The position numbers were made by a program, and so were the translations under genes. From JADFRG01 sp048054495 (GTDB taxonomy: Bacteria; Chloroflexota; Anaerolineae; Anaerolineales; E44-bin32), in NCBI GenBank assembly GCA_048054495.1, contig JBGMQN010000105.1, forward strand, positions 1 to 39,841: DNA of 39,841 bases, read 5' to 3'. Under the pieces are notes generated by a model that worked only from the letters and a program-made list of their open reading frames with translations, searched no databases and had not been told where the DNA came from. Positions within the stretch are counted from its first letter, which is position 1. Each line of letters begins with the position of its first letter. Shown here in pieces: positions 24,014-33,111 of the stretch.

Positions 24014-25948
24014 ATGCCTCATGGCTATCATAGAAAAATCCTGCACGTAGACCTCGCCAGCGATCAGCTCAGCGTTGAAGAACCGGGCGAGGAGTTCTAT
24101 CGCAAATACATGGGCGGCAGCGCGCTGGCGATGCACTATCTGCTTAAAGAGCTGCCTGCCGGCATAGAACCGCTGAGCCCTGAGAATGTGCTGGTGATGG
24201 CACTGAGCGTTCTGACCGGCACAGCGATCTCAGGCCAGAGCCGCATGACCGTGGCCGCCAAATCTCCACTGACCGGGGCAATCGGCGATTCGCAGAGTGG
24301 TGGCTTCTGGCCCGCCGAGTTCAAGTTCAGCGGATTTGATGCCATCGTAATTAGAGGCAAGGCTGAGCACCCCGTCTATCTGTGGATACACGACGGTCAG
24401 TGCGAATTGCGTGATGCCTCGCATCTATGGGGCAAGATCACCGGCAAGGTCGAAGCAGCCATTCAAGAAGAACTGGGCGACGATAAAGTCGAGGTCTTAC
24501 AGGTTGGCCCCGCGGGGGAGAAAGGCGTTCGCTTCGCCGCAATAATGAATATGTCCAACCGCGCCAACGGGCGCACCGGCATGGGTGCGGTGATGGGTTC
24601 CAAGAACCTAAAGGCGGTCGCCGTTCGCGGAAAGAACCGCCCAAGTGTGGCTGACAAAGCCGGACTTAGTAAACTCGCCAAGTGGGGCGCGAGCAATTTG
24701 GAAGACTCCGACATCGCTGGTCTGGCAAAATACGGGACCGCCGAGGGGACCAGCGCGAACCAGTCGACCGGCACGCTGCCGACCCACAATTACAACTGCG
24801 GCGTGTTCGATAAATGGGAGGCCCTCGACGGCACCACCATGTACGACACCATCCTGAAGGGGGCCGCCGAGGGAAAGCAAGACCGTGAGGGGCGCGATAC
24901 CTGCTATGCCTGCACCGTACGCTGCAAGCGCGTAGTTGAGATTACCGAGGGGCCGTATAAGGTCGATCCACATTACGGCGGGCCTGAATATGAAACGACC
25001 TCGACCTTCGGTAACTACTGTGGCATCGATGACTTGGCTGCCATCGCCAAAGCCAGCCAGTTATGCAACATGTACGGTATGGATACCATCTCTTGTGGGG
25101 CGACCATCGCGTGGGCGTTCGAGGCCTTCAACGAGGGCAAGCTGACCGCCGAGGACACGGATGGACTAAACCTCTCCTGGGGCAATGCAGAGTCGATGGT
25201 CAAGCTGACCGAGAAGATCGCCAATCGCGAAGGCTTCGGTGACCTGCTGGCCGAGGGTTCCGAACGCGCCGCCAAAAAGATAGGGCGCGGTACGGAAGCG
25301 TTCCTCATCACCTCCAAAGGCCAAGAGGCACCTGCCCATATGCCAAGAGTCAAACGCTCGCTGGCGATTATCTACGCAACGAATCCTTTCGGCGCAGACC
25401 ACCAGTCCAGCGAGCACGACCCGACCATCGAGGGCAATTTCGAGTTCTATGCTGACCGCTTGGCCGAGCTGGGCTTCAGGGAGGCACAAGAGCCCCGTTC
25501 GTTGAGCGACGAGAAAATCCGATTCACGATGGCGACGCAGCACATGTACAGCGCGTTGGATAGCCTGAATCTATGCCAGTTTGTGTTCGGCCCGGCCTGG
25601 CAGCTTTATGGCCCCACCGAGTTGGTCGAGACAGTGCGAGCCGTCACCGGCTGGGATGACGTGGACTTGCACGAGTTGCAGACAGTCGGCGAGCGGCGCA
25701 TCAATATGATGCGCGCCTTTAACGCCCGCGAGGGTATCGACCGCAAGGCTGACAAGCTTCCCGAAAAGTTATTTAAGCCGCTCAAGGGGGGCGTGAGCGA
25801 CGGCTGGAAACTTGACCGCGAGCAGTTCGAGTCCGCGCTGGACAGGTACTTCGGGATGTGCGGCTGGGATGTCAAGACCGGTGTTCCCAAGCGCGCTAAG
25901 CTGGATGAACTGGGCCTGGATTGGGTGGCGGACCAGTTGGGCGTGTGA
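24014..25948 (+). CDS. aor: Aldehyde:ferredoxin oxidoreductase (tungsten-type AOR)
   Basis: The 644-residue protein is a full-length AOR: an N-terminal tungstopterin-binding domain (about 1-210, with G-G-S-A-L-A and S-G-Q-S-R-M) followed by the helical domains. The [4Fe-4S] ligands are visible as C297-x2-C300-x3-C304 and, later, C521. It oxidises aldehydes to acids with reduction of ferredoxin, needs W or Mo bis-pterin and is oxygen-sensitive, so an anaerobic or facultative host is implied. It follows the MoaD-like gene and may oxidise the aldehyde made by the aldolase upstream. Confidence 0.95.
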   Translation: MPHGYHRKILHVDLASDQLSVEEPGEEFYRKYMGGSALAMHYLLKELPAGIEPLSPENVLVMALSVLTGTAISGQSRMTVAAKSPLTGAIGDSQSGGFWPAEFKFSGFDAIVIRGKAEHPVYLWIHDGQCELRDASHLWGKITGKVEAAIQEELGDDKVEVLQVGPAGEKGVRFAAIMNMSNRANGRTGMGAVMGSKNLKAVAVRGKNRPSVADKAGLSKLAKWGASNLEDSDIAGLAKYGTAEGTSANQSTGTLPTHNYNCGVFDKWEALDGTTMYDTILKGAAEGKQDREGRDTCYACTVRCKRVVEITEGPYKVDPHYGGPEYETTSTFGNYCGIDDLAAIAKASQLCNMYGMDTISCGATIAWAFEAFNEGKLTAEDTDGLNLSWGNAESMVKLTEKIANREGFGDLLAEGSERAAKKIGRGTEAFLITSKGQEAPAHMPRVKRSLAIIYATNPFGADHQSSEHDPTIEGNFEFYADRLAELGFREAQEPRSLSDEKIRFTMATQHMYSALDSLNLCQFVFGPAWQLYGPTELVETVRAVTGWDDVDLHELQTVGERRINMMRAFNAREGIDRKADKLPEKLFKPLKGGVSDGWKLDREQFESALDRYFGMCGWDVKTGVPKRAKLDELGLDWVADQLGV

Positions 25949-26150
25949 AGCCGTGATCTGCAGGGGAGAGAGAAGATTAATCCGCGTCAATCACAGACAC
26001 TCGATCTCCACTAAGTTCCGGGTCGGACGAGATCCGTTCTTATTGCCCAGAGAGGGCAGCAACCGTGTGGAAAGTGGTCGGAGCGTAGAGGCTAAACTGC
26101 TTCCCGCGGATCTCACAGCTACTCAATTGATCTAGCCGTGTGGACTACAG
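25949..26150. other. Intergenic stretch between the catabolic block and the tRNA
   Basis: These 202 bases contain no gene or structured RNA that I recognise. The AOR stop lies at its left end and the 3' end of the minus-strand tRNA-Val at its right end. I see no integrase and no repeat of the tRNA 3' end that would mark an attachment site. It may be the boundary between accessory and core DNA. Confidence 0.5.
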
Positions 26151-26224
<74 letters not shown>

Positions 26225-26235
26225 GAGTGAGCCGA

Positions 26236-26244
26236 ATTATAGCA
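26236..26244 (-). promoter_or_regulatory. Extended -10 promoter of the tRNA
   Basis: On the minus strand this reads TGCTATAAT, a perfect extended -10 box (TGnTATAAT). Transcription would start about 5 bases before the mature tRNA 5' end. No good -35 box is seen at the usual distance, which extended -10 promoters tolerate. Confidence 0.65.
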
Positions 26245-26370
26245 GTGGGAGGTCGCCCTCGAGCATCGCTCGCACCTGCGGGAAATAAGTAAGTCGGAAA
26301 TGTGTTCCACTTGGGTCACCTCCAGATACCTCCCTCGATCTCGGCCTCCTGGTTCGCTTGCCGGCGCGAA

Positions 26371-26379
26371 TGCTATAAT
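26371..26379 (+). promoter_or_regulatory. Extended -10 promoter of the DUF389-like gene
   Basis: TGCTATAAT at 26371-26379 is a perfect extended -10 box. The start would be near 26386, leaving a leader of about 60 bases before GTG 26445. No clear -35 is present. The rest of 26225-26444 shows no gene. Confidence 0.6.
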
Positions 26380-26444
26380 GCGCCGGCTCTTCCGAAAACT
26401 CCCTTGATTACCCCAAAGATCTCATCCGAAGAACTGAGCCCCGG

Positions 26445-27593
26445 GTGAAAAGCGAACCGATACCAGAAGCGGATCGTCGAGATAGGGCCCGTCTGCGGAG
26501 GGCCAGCCGCCGGATCAGTCAACTTCAGGCTACCGAGCGCGAAGCCTATCTGGATCGGCTGGCAAACGCGGTCACACCCGGCCCCGGGTTCTTTCTGTAT
26601 GCGCTGCTCAGCGGCGCGCTCATCGGCCTGGGTTTTCGCTATGACCAGCGGGCGCTGCTAGTAGCGGGCGCGCTTTTGGCGCCGCGTCTGGGTCCGGTTG
26701 TGGGCCTCTCCCTGGCGGCGGTCTCAGGTTCTCTGCGCTTCTTCCTGCGGATGCTGGTGGCGCTGGCGTTGGGAATTCTGCTGGTCGCCGTGGCGGCGGG
26801 CCTGGCATTCGGCTTGGCTCTCGCGCCCGACACAAGCTCGCTTCTTCCCTACGAGCACATCAAACTCAACCTGGTGGACTTCGGGCTGCTCCTGACGGGA
26901 GCGGTGATCATGGCGATCGTTCTAGCCCGCTCGGAACGAATCGCCGGTGTAGCGAGCGTGGCAGTGGCCTACGAGCTATTTCTGCCGCTAGGAGCCGCGG
27001 CCGTGGGATTTGTGCTCGCCGAACCCGAACTCATTGAAGGTGCCTCGCTCACCTTTGTGCTGCACCTCACCTGGGCGGTGGCCGTGGGGCTTTTCACTTT
27101 GGTCCTCATGGGATTCAGACCACTCACTGGGAGCGGTCGGTCGCTGGCGGCGGCCATCGTGATGATGGGCTTGCTGGGAGTGGTCAGTGCGCTGGGGTTC
27201 GGCACCTCCGTCCTGGCTGCCCTTCCAACCCCGACGCCCACGCCGACTCTCACCCCGACCCCAACTGCGACTGCGACGGCAACCGCCACCCCCACCCTCA
27301 CCCCGACCAGCACAACTACCCCCACCGCCACAAGTACTGCCACCAATACGCCTACCCTCACGCCCACCCCTCCCTCCGGGATCGTATTGGGCACCAACTT
27401 CCAGGGCGCAATCTTGCGCGACGCGCCGGATGGGGTACCGGTGGACTTCGTTGCGGAGAGCGAACTGCTCCTGGTCATCGGCGGGCCGGAACAGTCCTCG
27501 GGCCAGCTGTGGTGGCTGGTGCGCAAGGAAGATGGCGCAGAAGGCTGGCTGCTGGGTGATTTTCTGGCCACGGTGACCCCCACCGGTTCCTGA
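26445..27593 (+). CDS. DUF389-like membrane protein with Thr-Pro linker and SH3-like domain
   Basis: The 382-residue protein has three parts. Residues about 45-260 form six or more hydrophobic segments with a DUF389-like motif (A-L-L-A-P-R-L-G-P-V). Residues 261-310 are a Thr/Pro-rich linker. The last about 70 residues (I-L-R-D-A-P-D-G, then W-W-L-V-R and G-W-L) look like a bacterial SH3 domain that may bind the cell wall on the outside. GTG 26445 is the start. This make-up is common in Chloroflexota; DUF389 has no settled function. Confidence 0.7.
   Translation: MKSEPIPEADRRDRARLRRASRRISQLQATEREAYLDRLANAVTPGPGFFLYALLSGALIGLGFRYDQRALLVAGALLAPRLGPVVGLSLAAVSGSLRFFLRMLVALALGILLVAVAAGLAFGLALAPDTSSLLPYEHIKLNLVDFGLLLTGAVIMAIVLARSERIAGVASVAVAYELFLPLGAAAVGFVLAEPELIEGASLTFVLHLTWAVAVGLFTLVLMGFRPLTGSGRSLAAAIVMMGLLGVVSALGFGTSVLAALPTPTPTPTLTPTPTATATATATPTLTPTSTTTPTATSTATNTPTLTPTPPSGIVLGTNFQGAILRDAPDGVPVDFVAESELLLVIGGPEQSSGQLWWLVRKEDGAEGWLLGDFLATVTPTGS
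27225..27374 (+). repeat. Thr-Pro-rich linker-coding repeat
   Basis: This stretch of imperfect ACC-CCG/ACG-CCC type triplets encodes residues 261-310 of the membrane protein, almost only Thr, Pro, Ala and Ser. It is low-complexity, likely extended and possibly glycosylated in the outer compartment, and prone to length variation. Confidence 0.8.
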
Positions 27594-27690
27594 CTTTCCA
27601 TATCGCTACGGAGCCCGATAACGGGTTCTCCGGTAGAATCCCCAACGGTCGTCAATCCGTCTTCGCTACAAGACCTGATTCATCAGATCT

Positions 27691-29513
27691 ATGGCAGGCT
27701 CTCTCCCTCCCCTTGATCTCGCCATGCTCCTAATCCGGCTCGTATGGGCGGCCGCGGTGTCGATTTCGGCCGGCCTGACTGGACAATTGACCCCGGAGCT
27801 GGCAGTGGTCGTGGGCTTGTGGGTGCTCTTCATCGTTGTAGATTACGTCGTACCCTGGTTTGGTATCCGGTCGAGGTGGCAGCGCGAGTTTGCCACCGGT
27901 CTCGACTTCATCTTCGTCCTGGGTTCGATCGCCCTCACCGGACTTGCCACGAGTCCGCTGTGGTGGTCATTATTGATTGGCAGCCTCTTAGGCGCGATGG
28001 CATTCGGCTGGATCGCGGCGCTCCTCTTTCCCAGTCTGGGTGCTACAGTTCTTCTCTCCTTCGGCTTTCTTTCCGGCTCTATCCAGGTGGAGGAATTGGC
28101 CAGCTCAGGCCGTGCTCTGCTTACGGTTTTAGTACNNNNNNNNNNNNNNNNNNNNNNNNNNNNNNNNNNNNNNNNNNNNNNNNNNNNNNNNNNNNNNNNN
28201 NNNNNNNNNNNNNNNNNNNNNNNNNNNNNNNNNNNATCCAGGTGGAGGAATTGGCCAGCTCAGGCCGTGCTCTGCTTACGGTTTTAGTACTGACGCCAGT
28301 GGTGGGCTGGATCGGTGTTTGGCTTCAGAAGCGCCTTCAATCCAATCCGGGTGGAAGCGCGGGGAACGACCGGTCGATGCTGGACCTGGCGGCGGCGATG
28401 AACACCGCGGTGGCGGCCGATGATTTCCCAGAGCGAGTCATCGACCTGGCACTGGGAGAATTGGTGGCCGAGAGGGAGGGGGAGGTGAGGGCCGCTCTGT
28501 TGCTTCCGGTAGGAGGAGGATTCAGCTTGGCCGCGGGTCGGAATGCAACGCCCGAGCGGCTGGTCATGAGCACCCCGAACGGGCTCATCGGCGAGGCAGT
28601 GGATACCGGCCAGCTAAAACACTCGGAGGCAGCCTCTCAAGATCCGGCCCTGGAGCAGTTAGGCCTTGCACAAGGAAGCCAGGAAGCGGTGTGTGTGCCG
28701 CTGATGATGAACGGGCAAGTCGAAGGAGCGCTGATTCTAGCTCACTCCAAGAGAGGGTTTTTCAGCAGCCGTCGTCTGCAGCGGCTCGAAGCCATCGGCA
28801 CGCAAGCCAGCATCGCCTTGCGTAACGCTCGCCTCGTGCGCGCGTTGGAGATTGAGCGGGATCGCATCACGGAAACCGAGGAAGAAGCTCGCCGCAAGCT
28901 TGCTCGCAATCTGCACGACGGACCGACGCAGACCATCGCGGCCATCGCAATGCGTTTAAACTTTGCCGGACGTCTTGTCGAACGCGACCGTGAGGCGGCG
29001 CAGGAAGAGATCAAGACCCTGGAGAATATCGCGCGCCAGACGACCAAAGAGATTCGACACATGCTCTTTACGTTGAGACCGTTGGTCCTTGAATCCAAAG
29101 GGCTCGTTTCGGCGCTGTATCAGCTGGCCAGCAAGATGCATGAGACCCATGGTCAGGCGGTCCATGTGGAAGCGGAGTCGAATGTGTCGGATGGTCTGGA
29201 TATGTCGAAGCAGGCAGTGGTGTTTTTCATCGCCGAAGAAGCAATTAGCAACGCGCACAAGCACGCCGAGGCGGCCAATATCTGGGTGGAATTGCAACGA
29301 ACCGAAGCGGATAGCATCCTGCTGGAAGTGAGAGATGACGGGGTCGGGTTCAATGTGGGCGCGGTGGACGCTAACTACGAACAACGTGGCAGCCTGGGCA
29401 TGGTCAACATGCGTGAACGCTCGGAACTGGTGAACGGAGTCCTACGCATCGAGTCGGCGGAGGGGGAGGGGACGCGCATCATCTTGGAAGTCCCCGTGGG
29501 GGGGGCAACCTAA
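27691..29513 (+). CDS. NarL-type sensor histidine kinase (interrupted by an assembly gap)
   Basis: Removing the gap and one copy of the 55-bp duplicate at its edges restores a single reading frame of about 555 codons. The restored protein has about five N-terminal membrane segments (residues about 10-150), a GAF-like domain (about 180-325), a HisKA_3 dimerisation domain with H357 in L-A-R-N-L-H-D-G-P-T-Q, and a HATPase domain with E-E-A-I-S-N-A-H-K-H-A (N box) and D-D-G-V-G-F (G1 box). Such kinases phosphorylate NarL-family response regulators; none is in the window. As deposited, the two halves are in different frames across the Ns. Confidence 0.85.
28081..28290. other. Scaffold gap of 100 N flanked by an exact 55-bp duplicate
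   Basis: Bases 28081-28135 are repeated exactly at 28236-28290, with 100 Ns (28136-28235) between. The 55-base overlap equals a common de Bruijn graph k-mer, so the two contig ends were probably adjacent and should be merged with no missing sequence. Collapsing 155 bases restores the kinase frame. Confidence 0.9.
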
Positions 29514-29547
29514 GCCGCTAGATGCGTTCTCGTCGGAAACGTAAACA

Positions 29548-30201
29548 TTGACTCAATGGGAAGCCGTGTTCTGGGTAGGCTTGGCCATTCTTTCGCCAGC
29601 ACTGGCAAAACCCACCTGGCCGTGGGTGGTCTCTCTCTTCAGCCTTTCCGAATCATTACAGGATCTCGCTCAGAGATTGGCGCCTTGGCTGTGGGGGATC
29701 GTTCCGGCCTACCTCGCCCTGATATCCGGAGCAGTTCCTGCCAGGTTCTTTGGCCTCACGGGGTACTCGCCACTGGCCTGGTTTGGCGGTGCCATCATCT
29801 CTGGAGCCCTAATTGGCCTGGCGGCCTTGATCCGGTGGCCGGAAGGGGGCTGGCCAACACCAACCCGCGGGGTTCTCGATGAACCGCGTTGGGCGCTGTA
29901 CAGGGCAGCCGGCGTACTCTGGATCCCGCGCCCCGAATTGGGTCTCCTGATGGGACTCGCCCTGACGCTCGTGGAATGGGCAATTTGCTTCAGTCCTTGG
30001 AGAGGTCCCCTAAAGGAAACTTTGCGCACGTGGCGGACCGCTGAGGTAGATGCGCGGTGGCCGCCCGGCATGTGGGAGACCCTGGCACGCATGGCCTCCT
30101 CGAGCCTGCTCTTTGCTACCACGCGCAACTTCTGGCTGACGGCACTATCCCAGGCGGTGCTCTTGGGGATGATGCGCAGGAACCACTCAGATACTCAATG
30201 A
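29548..30201 (+). CDS. Hypothetical multi-pass membrane protein
   Basis: This is a 217-residue hydrophobic protein with about four or five membrane segments (for instance near residues 4-30, 45-65, 75-95 and 125-150) and conserved-looking prolines and tryptophans. I do not recognise the family; a membrane protease relationship cannot be shown. The start is TTG 29548, with GGAAA about 8 bases upstream. It follows the kinase gene by 34 bases and could be co-transcribed with it. Confidence 0.55.
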   Translation: MTQWEAVFWVGLAILSPALAKPTWPWVVSLFSLSESLQDLAQRLAPWLWGIVPAYLALISGAVPARFFGLTGYSPLAWFGGAIISGALIGLAALIRWPEGGWPTPTRGVLDEPRWALYRAAGVLWIPRPELGLLMGLALTLVEWAICFSPWRGPLKETLRTWRTAEVDARWPPGMWETLARMASSSLLFATTRNFWLTALSQAVLLGMMRRNHSDTQ

Positions 30202-30384
30202 TCCGACCTCCTGACCTCACCCTGGTACGCGCAAGCCCTTTCGCGCCCCATCTATTGGGCTGCCCTCGGAGCGGTGATCCGCGTAGCATTCGGTCTCATT
30301 GATCGAGAGAGTCCGGTCTGGGCGTTGTTTGGCCATCCCACCTCGCTTACAATGAAAGGTGATATAGCTAGGAGAACTAGGGCG

Positions 30385-30612
30385 GTGAGCGAAGAGATCG
30401 TAATCTACGTGTGCAGGCGATGTACCACCTCGTCTGGGGAAGCTGGGAAGTGCGAGTATTGCGGCGGGGAGAAAGTGGCGTGCCATCCTGGAGATGATGG
30501 AGACCCGATCCGAAAGCCGCTGCTTGACTCGGATGGGAATGTCGTGACACGCGCTCCGATCTGGTGGCTGCAGGAAACCGTACCCGAACTCGTGGACGAC
30601 GATGAGGATTAA
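30385..30612 (+). CDS. Small zinc-ribbon protein
   Basis: The 75-residue protein has C10-x2-C13 and C23-x2-C26, with a further C33, which is the layout of a rubredoxin/zinc-ribbon knuckle pair. It ends in an acidic Asp/Glu tail. GTG 30385 was chosen because TAGGAG lies about 10 bases upstream and the first residues then lead into the first Cys pair. The function is unknown. Confidence 0.65.
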   Translation: MSEEIVIYVCRRCTTSSGEAGKCEYCGGEKVACHPGDDGDPIRKPLLDSDGNVVTRAPIWWLQETVPELVDDDED

Positions 30613-30706
30613 CTAAAGGTAAGTAAGAAAAACTCCCTCACATGGCGTCCATGCCTGAGGAAAATCGCCAAATGGAAATGATTTCGAACCGTATGAGAGT
30701 TGCTTC

Positions 30707-31630
30707 ATGAAAAAGGAGAAGGTAGTTGTCATTGGATCCGGCCCAGCCGGCCTGACCGCAGCGCTCTATATTGCGCGTGCCCAGCTTGAGCCGCTCGTGG
30801 TGTCGGGAACTCAGCTCGGAGGGCAGATCTCGATCACAAGCGAGGTCGAAAACTTTCCCGGCTTTCCGGAGGGCACGACCGGCCCGGAGTTGGTCGAGCT
30901 CATGCGCAAGCAGGCAGAAGTTTTCGGAGCGAGGATCGTGATCGACGAAGTCAAGAAGGTGGATTTCACCGGTGGCTCGCCGTTTACACTCGAGACTCAC
31001 AGTGAGACCTACGAGGCGGAGGCCGTGATCGTGACCGCGGGCGCCTCGCCCAAGCGGCTTGGGGTTCCGGGCGAAGAGGAGTTCATTGGGCGTGGTGTCT
31101 CTTTCTGTGCCACCTGCGATGGGTTCTTTTTCCGAGAAAAGGACGTGGTGGTGGTCGGAGGCGGCGACAGCGCGATGGAGGAGAGCATTTTCCTGACCAG
31201 GTTTGCCAAGCAGGTGGACGTCGTCCACCGTCGCGACGAACTTCGGGCAGGCGAAGCCCTAAAGCGACGCGCCTTTTCCAATGAGAAGCTTGACTTCGTC
31301 TGGGATACGGTTGTTGAGGAGATCGTAGGCAATGGCCAAGTAAAGGCCATCCGCACCCGCAATGTGAAGACTGGAGACGTTAAAGAGCGCGAAACGGATG
31401 GTGTTTTCATCTTTATCGGCCACTATCCCAATTCGAGTTTGTTTGAGGATCAGCTTGAGATGGACGAGGTGGGCTATCTGACTGTGGATGACAAGATGAT
31501 GACGAGCGTCCCCGGGGTCTTTGCGGCGGGCGAGATCATGGATTCGGTCTTCCGCCAGATTGCGACCTCTGTAGGCCAGGGCGCTGCTGCGGCAATCATG
31601 ACGGAGCGGTGGCTCGGGGGGCAGGAATAG
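30707..31630 (+). CDS. trxB: Thioredoxin reductase
   Basis: The 307-residue flavoprotein has the FAD-binding G-S-G-P-A-G at residues 10-15, the redox-active C134-A-T-C137 and the NADPH-binding G-G-G-D-S-A at 151-156. The C-terminal F-A-A-G-E and Q-I-A-T-S-V-G-Q-G-A motifs are standard, although G-E-I replaces the usual G-D-V. It transfers electrons from NADPH to thioredoxin in the cytoplasm. GAGAG lies before ATG 30707. It converges on the minus-strand rdgB gene, 37 bases apart. Confidence 0.96.
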   Translation: MKKEKVVVIGSGPAGLTAALYIARAQLEPLVVSGTQLGGQISITSEVENFPGFPEGTTGPELVELMRKQAEVFGARIVIDEVKKVDFTGGSPFTLETHSETYEAEAVIVTAGASPKRLGVPGEEEFIGRGVSFCATCDGFFFREKDVVVVGGGDSAMEESIFLTRFAKQVDVVHRRDELRAGEALKRRAFSNEKLDFVWDTVVEEIVGNGQVKAIRTRNVKTGDVKERETDGVFIFIGHYPNSSLFEDQLEMDEVGYLTVDDKMMTSVPGVFAAGEIMDSVFRQIATSVGQGAAAAIMTERWLGGQE

Positions 31631-31667
31631 GGCATTCAGCCGCCGCAACGTCCAGATCCACTCTCGC

Positions 31668-32267
31668 TCACAACTGATCGCTGAGCCGCAGCTCCAGGGC
31701 CGGCCGGAGGGCTTCCACTGCCCTGGCCCTATGGCTGATGTGATTCTTTTCATTCATCTCTAACTCCGCCATAGTTCGCCCCGTTCCGAGCACCAGGAAG
31801 ATCGGGTCGTAGCCGAAGCCCCCTTTGCCGCGTTCATCGGGAATGATTTCTCCGGCGCATTGGCCTTCGGCGAGCTCGATTTCACCAGCCGGACCCGCTA
31901 AGGCCACGGTAGCCCGAAACCGTGCCTCCCACGGGCGCGGATGGACCTTCAACATCTCTAGCAGCATGCGCCGGCGGTCCGAGTCCGCTTTGCCTTCGCC
32001 ACCCAACCGCGCCGATCGCAAGCCCGGCGCCCCATTTAGCACCGCCACCTCCAATCCGCTGTCGTCCGACAGCGACCAGAGGCCAGCTTGAGCGGCAAAA
32101 GACACGGCCTTCAAGCGCGCATTTTCGGCGTAAGTGGCGCCGACTTCCTCGACTTCGAATTCAAGCCCCAGGTCATGGGGCGTGACGATTTCCCAGTTCG
32201 GGTTCGCTAGCAGAGCACGCAGCTCGGCCTGCTTACCTAAGTTGTGCGTGCCGAGCAGTAAACGCAG
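31668..32267 (-). CDS. rdgB: XTP/dITP diphosphatase (RdgB/HAM1) with CTG start
   Basis: The 199-residue protein removes non-canonical purine nucleotides such as dITP and XTP. It opens with L-L-L-G-T-H-N-L-G-K and has G-A-T-Y-A-E-N-A, S-D-D-S-G-L, G-Y-D-P-I-F and a late S-H-R-A-R-A, all family hallmarks. An in-frame stop (32279-32277) leaves no ATG, GTG or TTG before the conserved start. CTG 32267 gives the standard length and has AGGGGG at 32278-32273, five bases away. An ATG start at 32114 would delete the nucleotide-binding N-terminus. Confidence 0.92.
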   Translation of the reverse strand: MRLLLGTHNLGKQAELRALLANPNWEIVTPHDLGLEFEVEEVGATYAENARLKAVSFAAQAGLWSLSDDSGLEVAVLNGAPGLRSARLGGEGKADSDRRRMLLEMLKVHPRPWEARFRATVALAGPAGEIELAEGQCAGEIIPDERGKGGFGYDPIFLVLGTGRTMAELEMNEKNHISHRARAVEALRPALELRLSDQL

Positions 32268-32396
32268 CTTAACCCCCTAAACCGAAGCCGATGGATGTCA
32301 ATTTGCTCACAGCAACCCCTCAATTTGACCGTGCGCATAGCCTGACAGGAGCAGCTCGCCACACAAGTGGATGTGCAACGAATCATGCAGGATTTG

Positions 32397-32410
32397 ACTA
32401 TTCGAATAGT
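32397..32410. repeat. 14-bp perfect palindrome upstream of the yceD-rpoD promoter
   Basis: ACTATTCGAATAGT is a perfect 14-bp palindrome about 100 bases upstream of the promoter. It might be a regulator site. The surrounding stretch 32268-32508 is less GC-rich than its neighbours and has no gene. Confidence 0.3.
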
Positions 32411-32508
32411 ACTCAACCCCAACATATAGGCTCAAATTCACCTAAGTCCTACATATACGGTAAAACCCTCGCAAATGTCGGTTTTATGTTTGGTACTAAG
32501 TTCCTAGT

Positions 32509-32537
32509 TTGACCGACCTTACAATGTATGTTATTAT
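32509..32537 (+). promoter_or_regulatory. Sigma70 promoter of yceD-rpoD
   Basis: TTGACC at 32509-32514 and TATTAT at 32532-32537 are separated by exactly 17 bases. The predicted start near 32544 gives a leader of about 30 bases before GTG 32575. Confidence 0.75.
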
Positions 32538-32574
32538 GAGACCGCTCTTTTGACAGCTGGATTGCAGCCCCACT

Positions 32575-33093
32575 GTGTCGAAAACTAAGCAGCACCCACT
32601 GCGATTGAACGTTGGCTTCCTGCTGCATCAGGGTGCAGGAACAAGCCAGGAGTTCGAGCTCGAGTTCCCAGCCCTCCAGGCCGGAGACGACCTGGATTTG
32701 TCATTCCTCCGGGGGGTACTGCGTCTGACGCGCACCGGTGAAGGATTGTACATCGAGGGCACGCTGGAATCAGCGGCCGAGCTGGACTGCGACCGCTGCC
32801 TGACTCCACTGAATCATCCGCTCGCAGTCGAGCTTGGGGAGCTGCTGTACTACCCCCCGCGTCCGGGCTCCGATCCTTCGGAGAGCATTCCCGAGACGGG
32901 CATTCTAGATCTACGGCCCCTGGTTCGGGAACACTTTTTGCTGGATATGCCCATGCATGCCTTGTGTCGCTCGGACTGTAAGGGCCTATGTCCCGAATGT
33001 GGGGGCAACTTGAACGAGACAAGCTGTGAGCATCCGGAGACGGAGTTCGACCCGCGGTTCGCCGCGCTGAAGTCGCTGCTACAAGAATCTTAA
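32575..33093 (+). CDS. YceD/DUF177 family protein
   Basis: The 172-residue protein has the DUF177 layout: an N-terminal beta-rich part, C72-x2-C75, and a C-terminal zinc-like cluster C131-x3-C135-x3-C139-x2-C142 with C151, ending in D-P-R-F-A-A-L-K-S-L. The family is tied to 23S rRNA or ribosome biogenesis and is usually followed by rpmF (ribosomal protein L32). Here rpoD follows after 18 bases instead and no rpmF is present. The start is GTG 32575. Confidence 0.9.
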   Translation: MSKTKQHPLRLNVGFLLHQGAGTSQEFELEFPALQAGDDLDLSFLRGVLRLTRTGEGLYIEGTLESAAELDCDRCLTPLNHPLAVELGELLYYPPRPGSDPSESIPETGILDLRPLVREHFLLDMPMHALCRSDCKGLCPECGGNLNETSCEHPETEFDPRFAALKSLLQES

Positions 33094-33111
33094 CCTACAG
33101 GGAGGGACAAG

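Noticed and set aside
26969..27655. Long minus-strand frame opposite the DUF389-like gene, Val/Gly-rich
   Set aside because: It is the antisense of the Thr-Pro repeat and of the membrane gene, with no start signal or domain.
28137..28287. Apparent frameshifted C-terminus of the kinase across the gap
   Set aside because: It is produced by reading through the Ns into the duplicated 55 bases in a wrong frame.
32291..32512. 73-codon plus-strand frame upstream of yceD
   Set aside because: It lies in the AT-richer promoter region, has no ribosome site and no recognisable motif.
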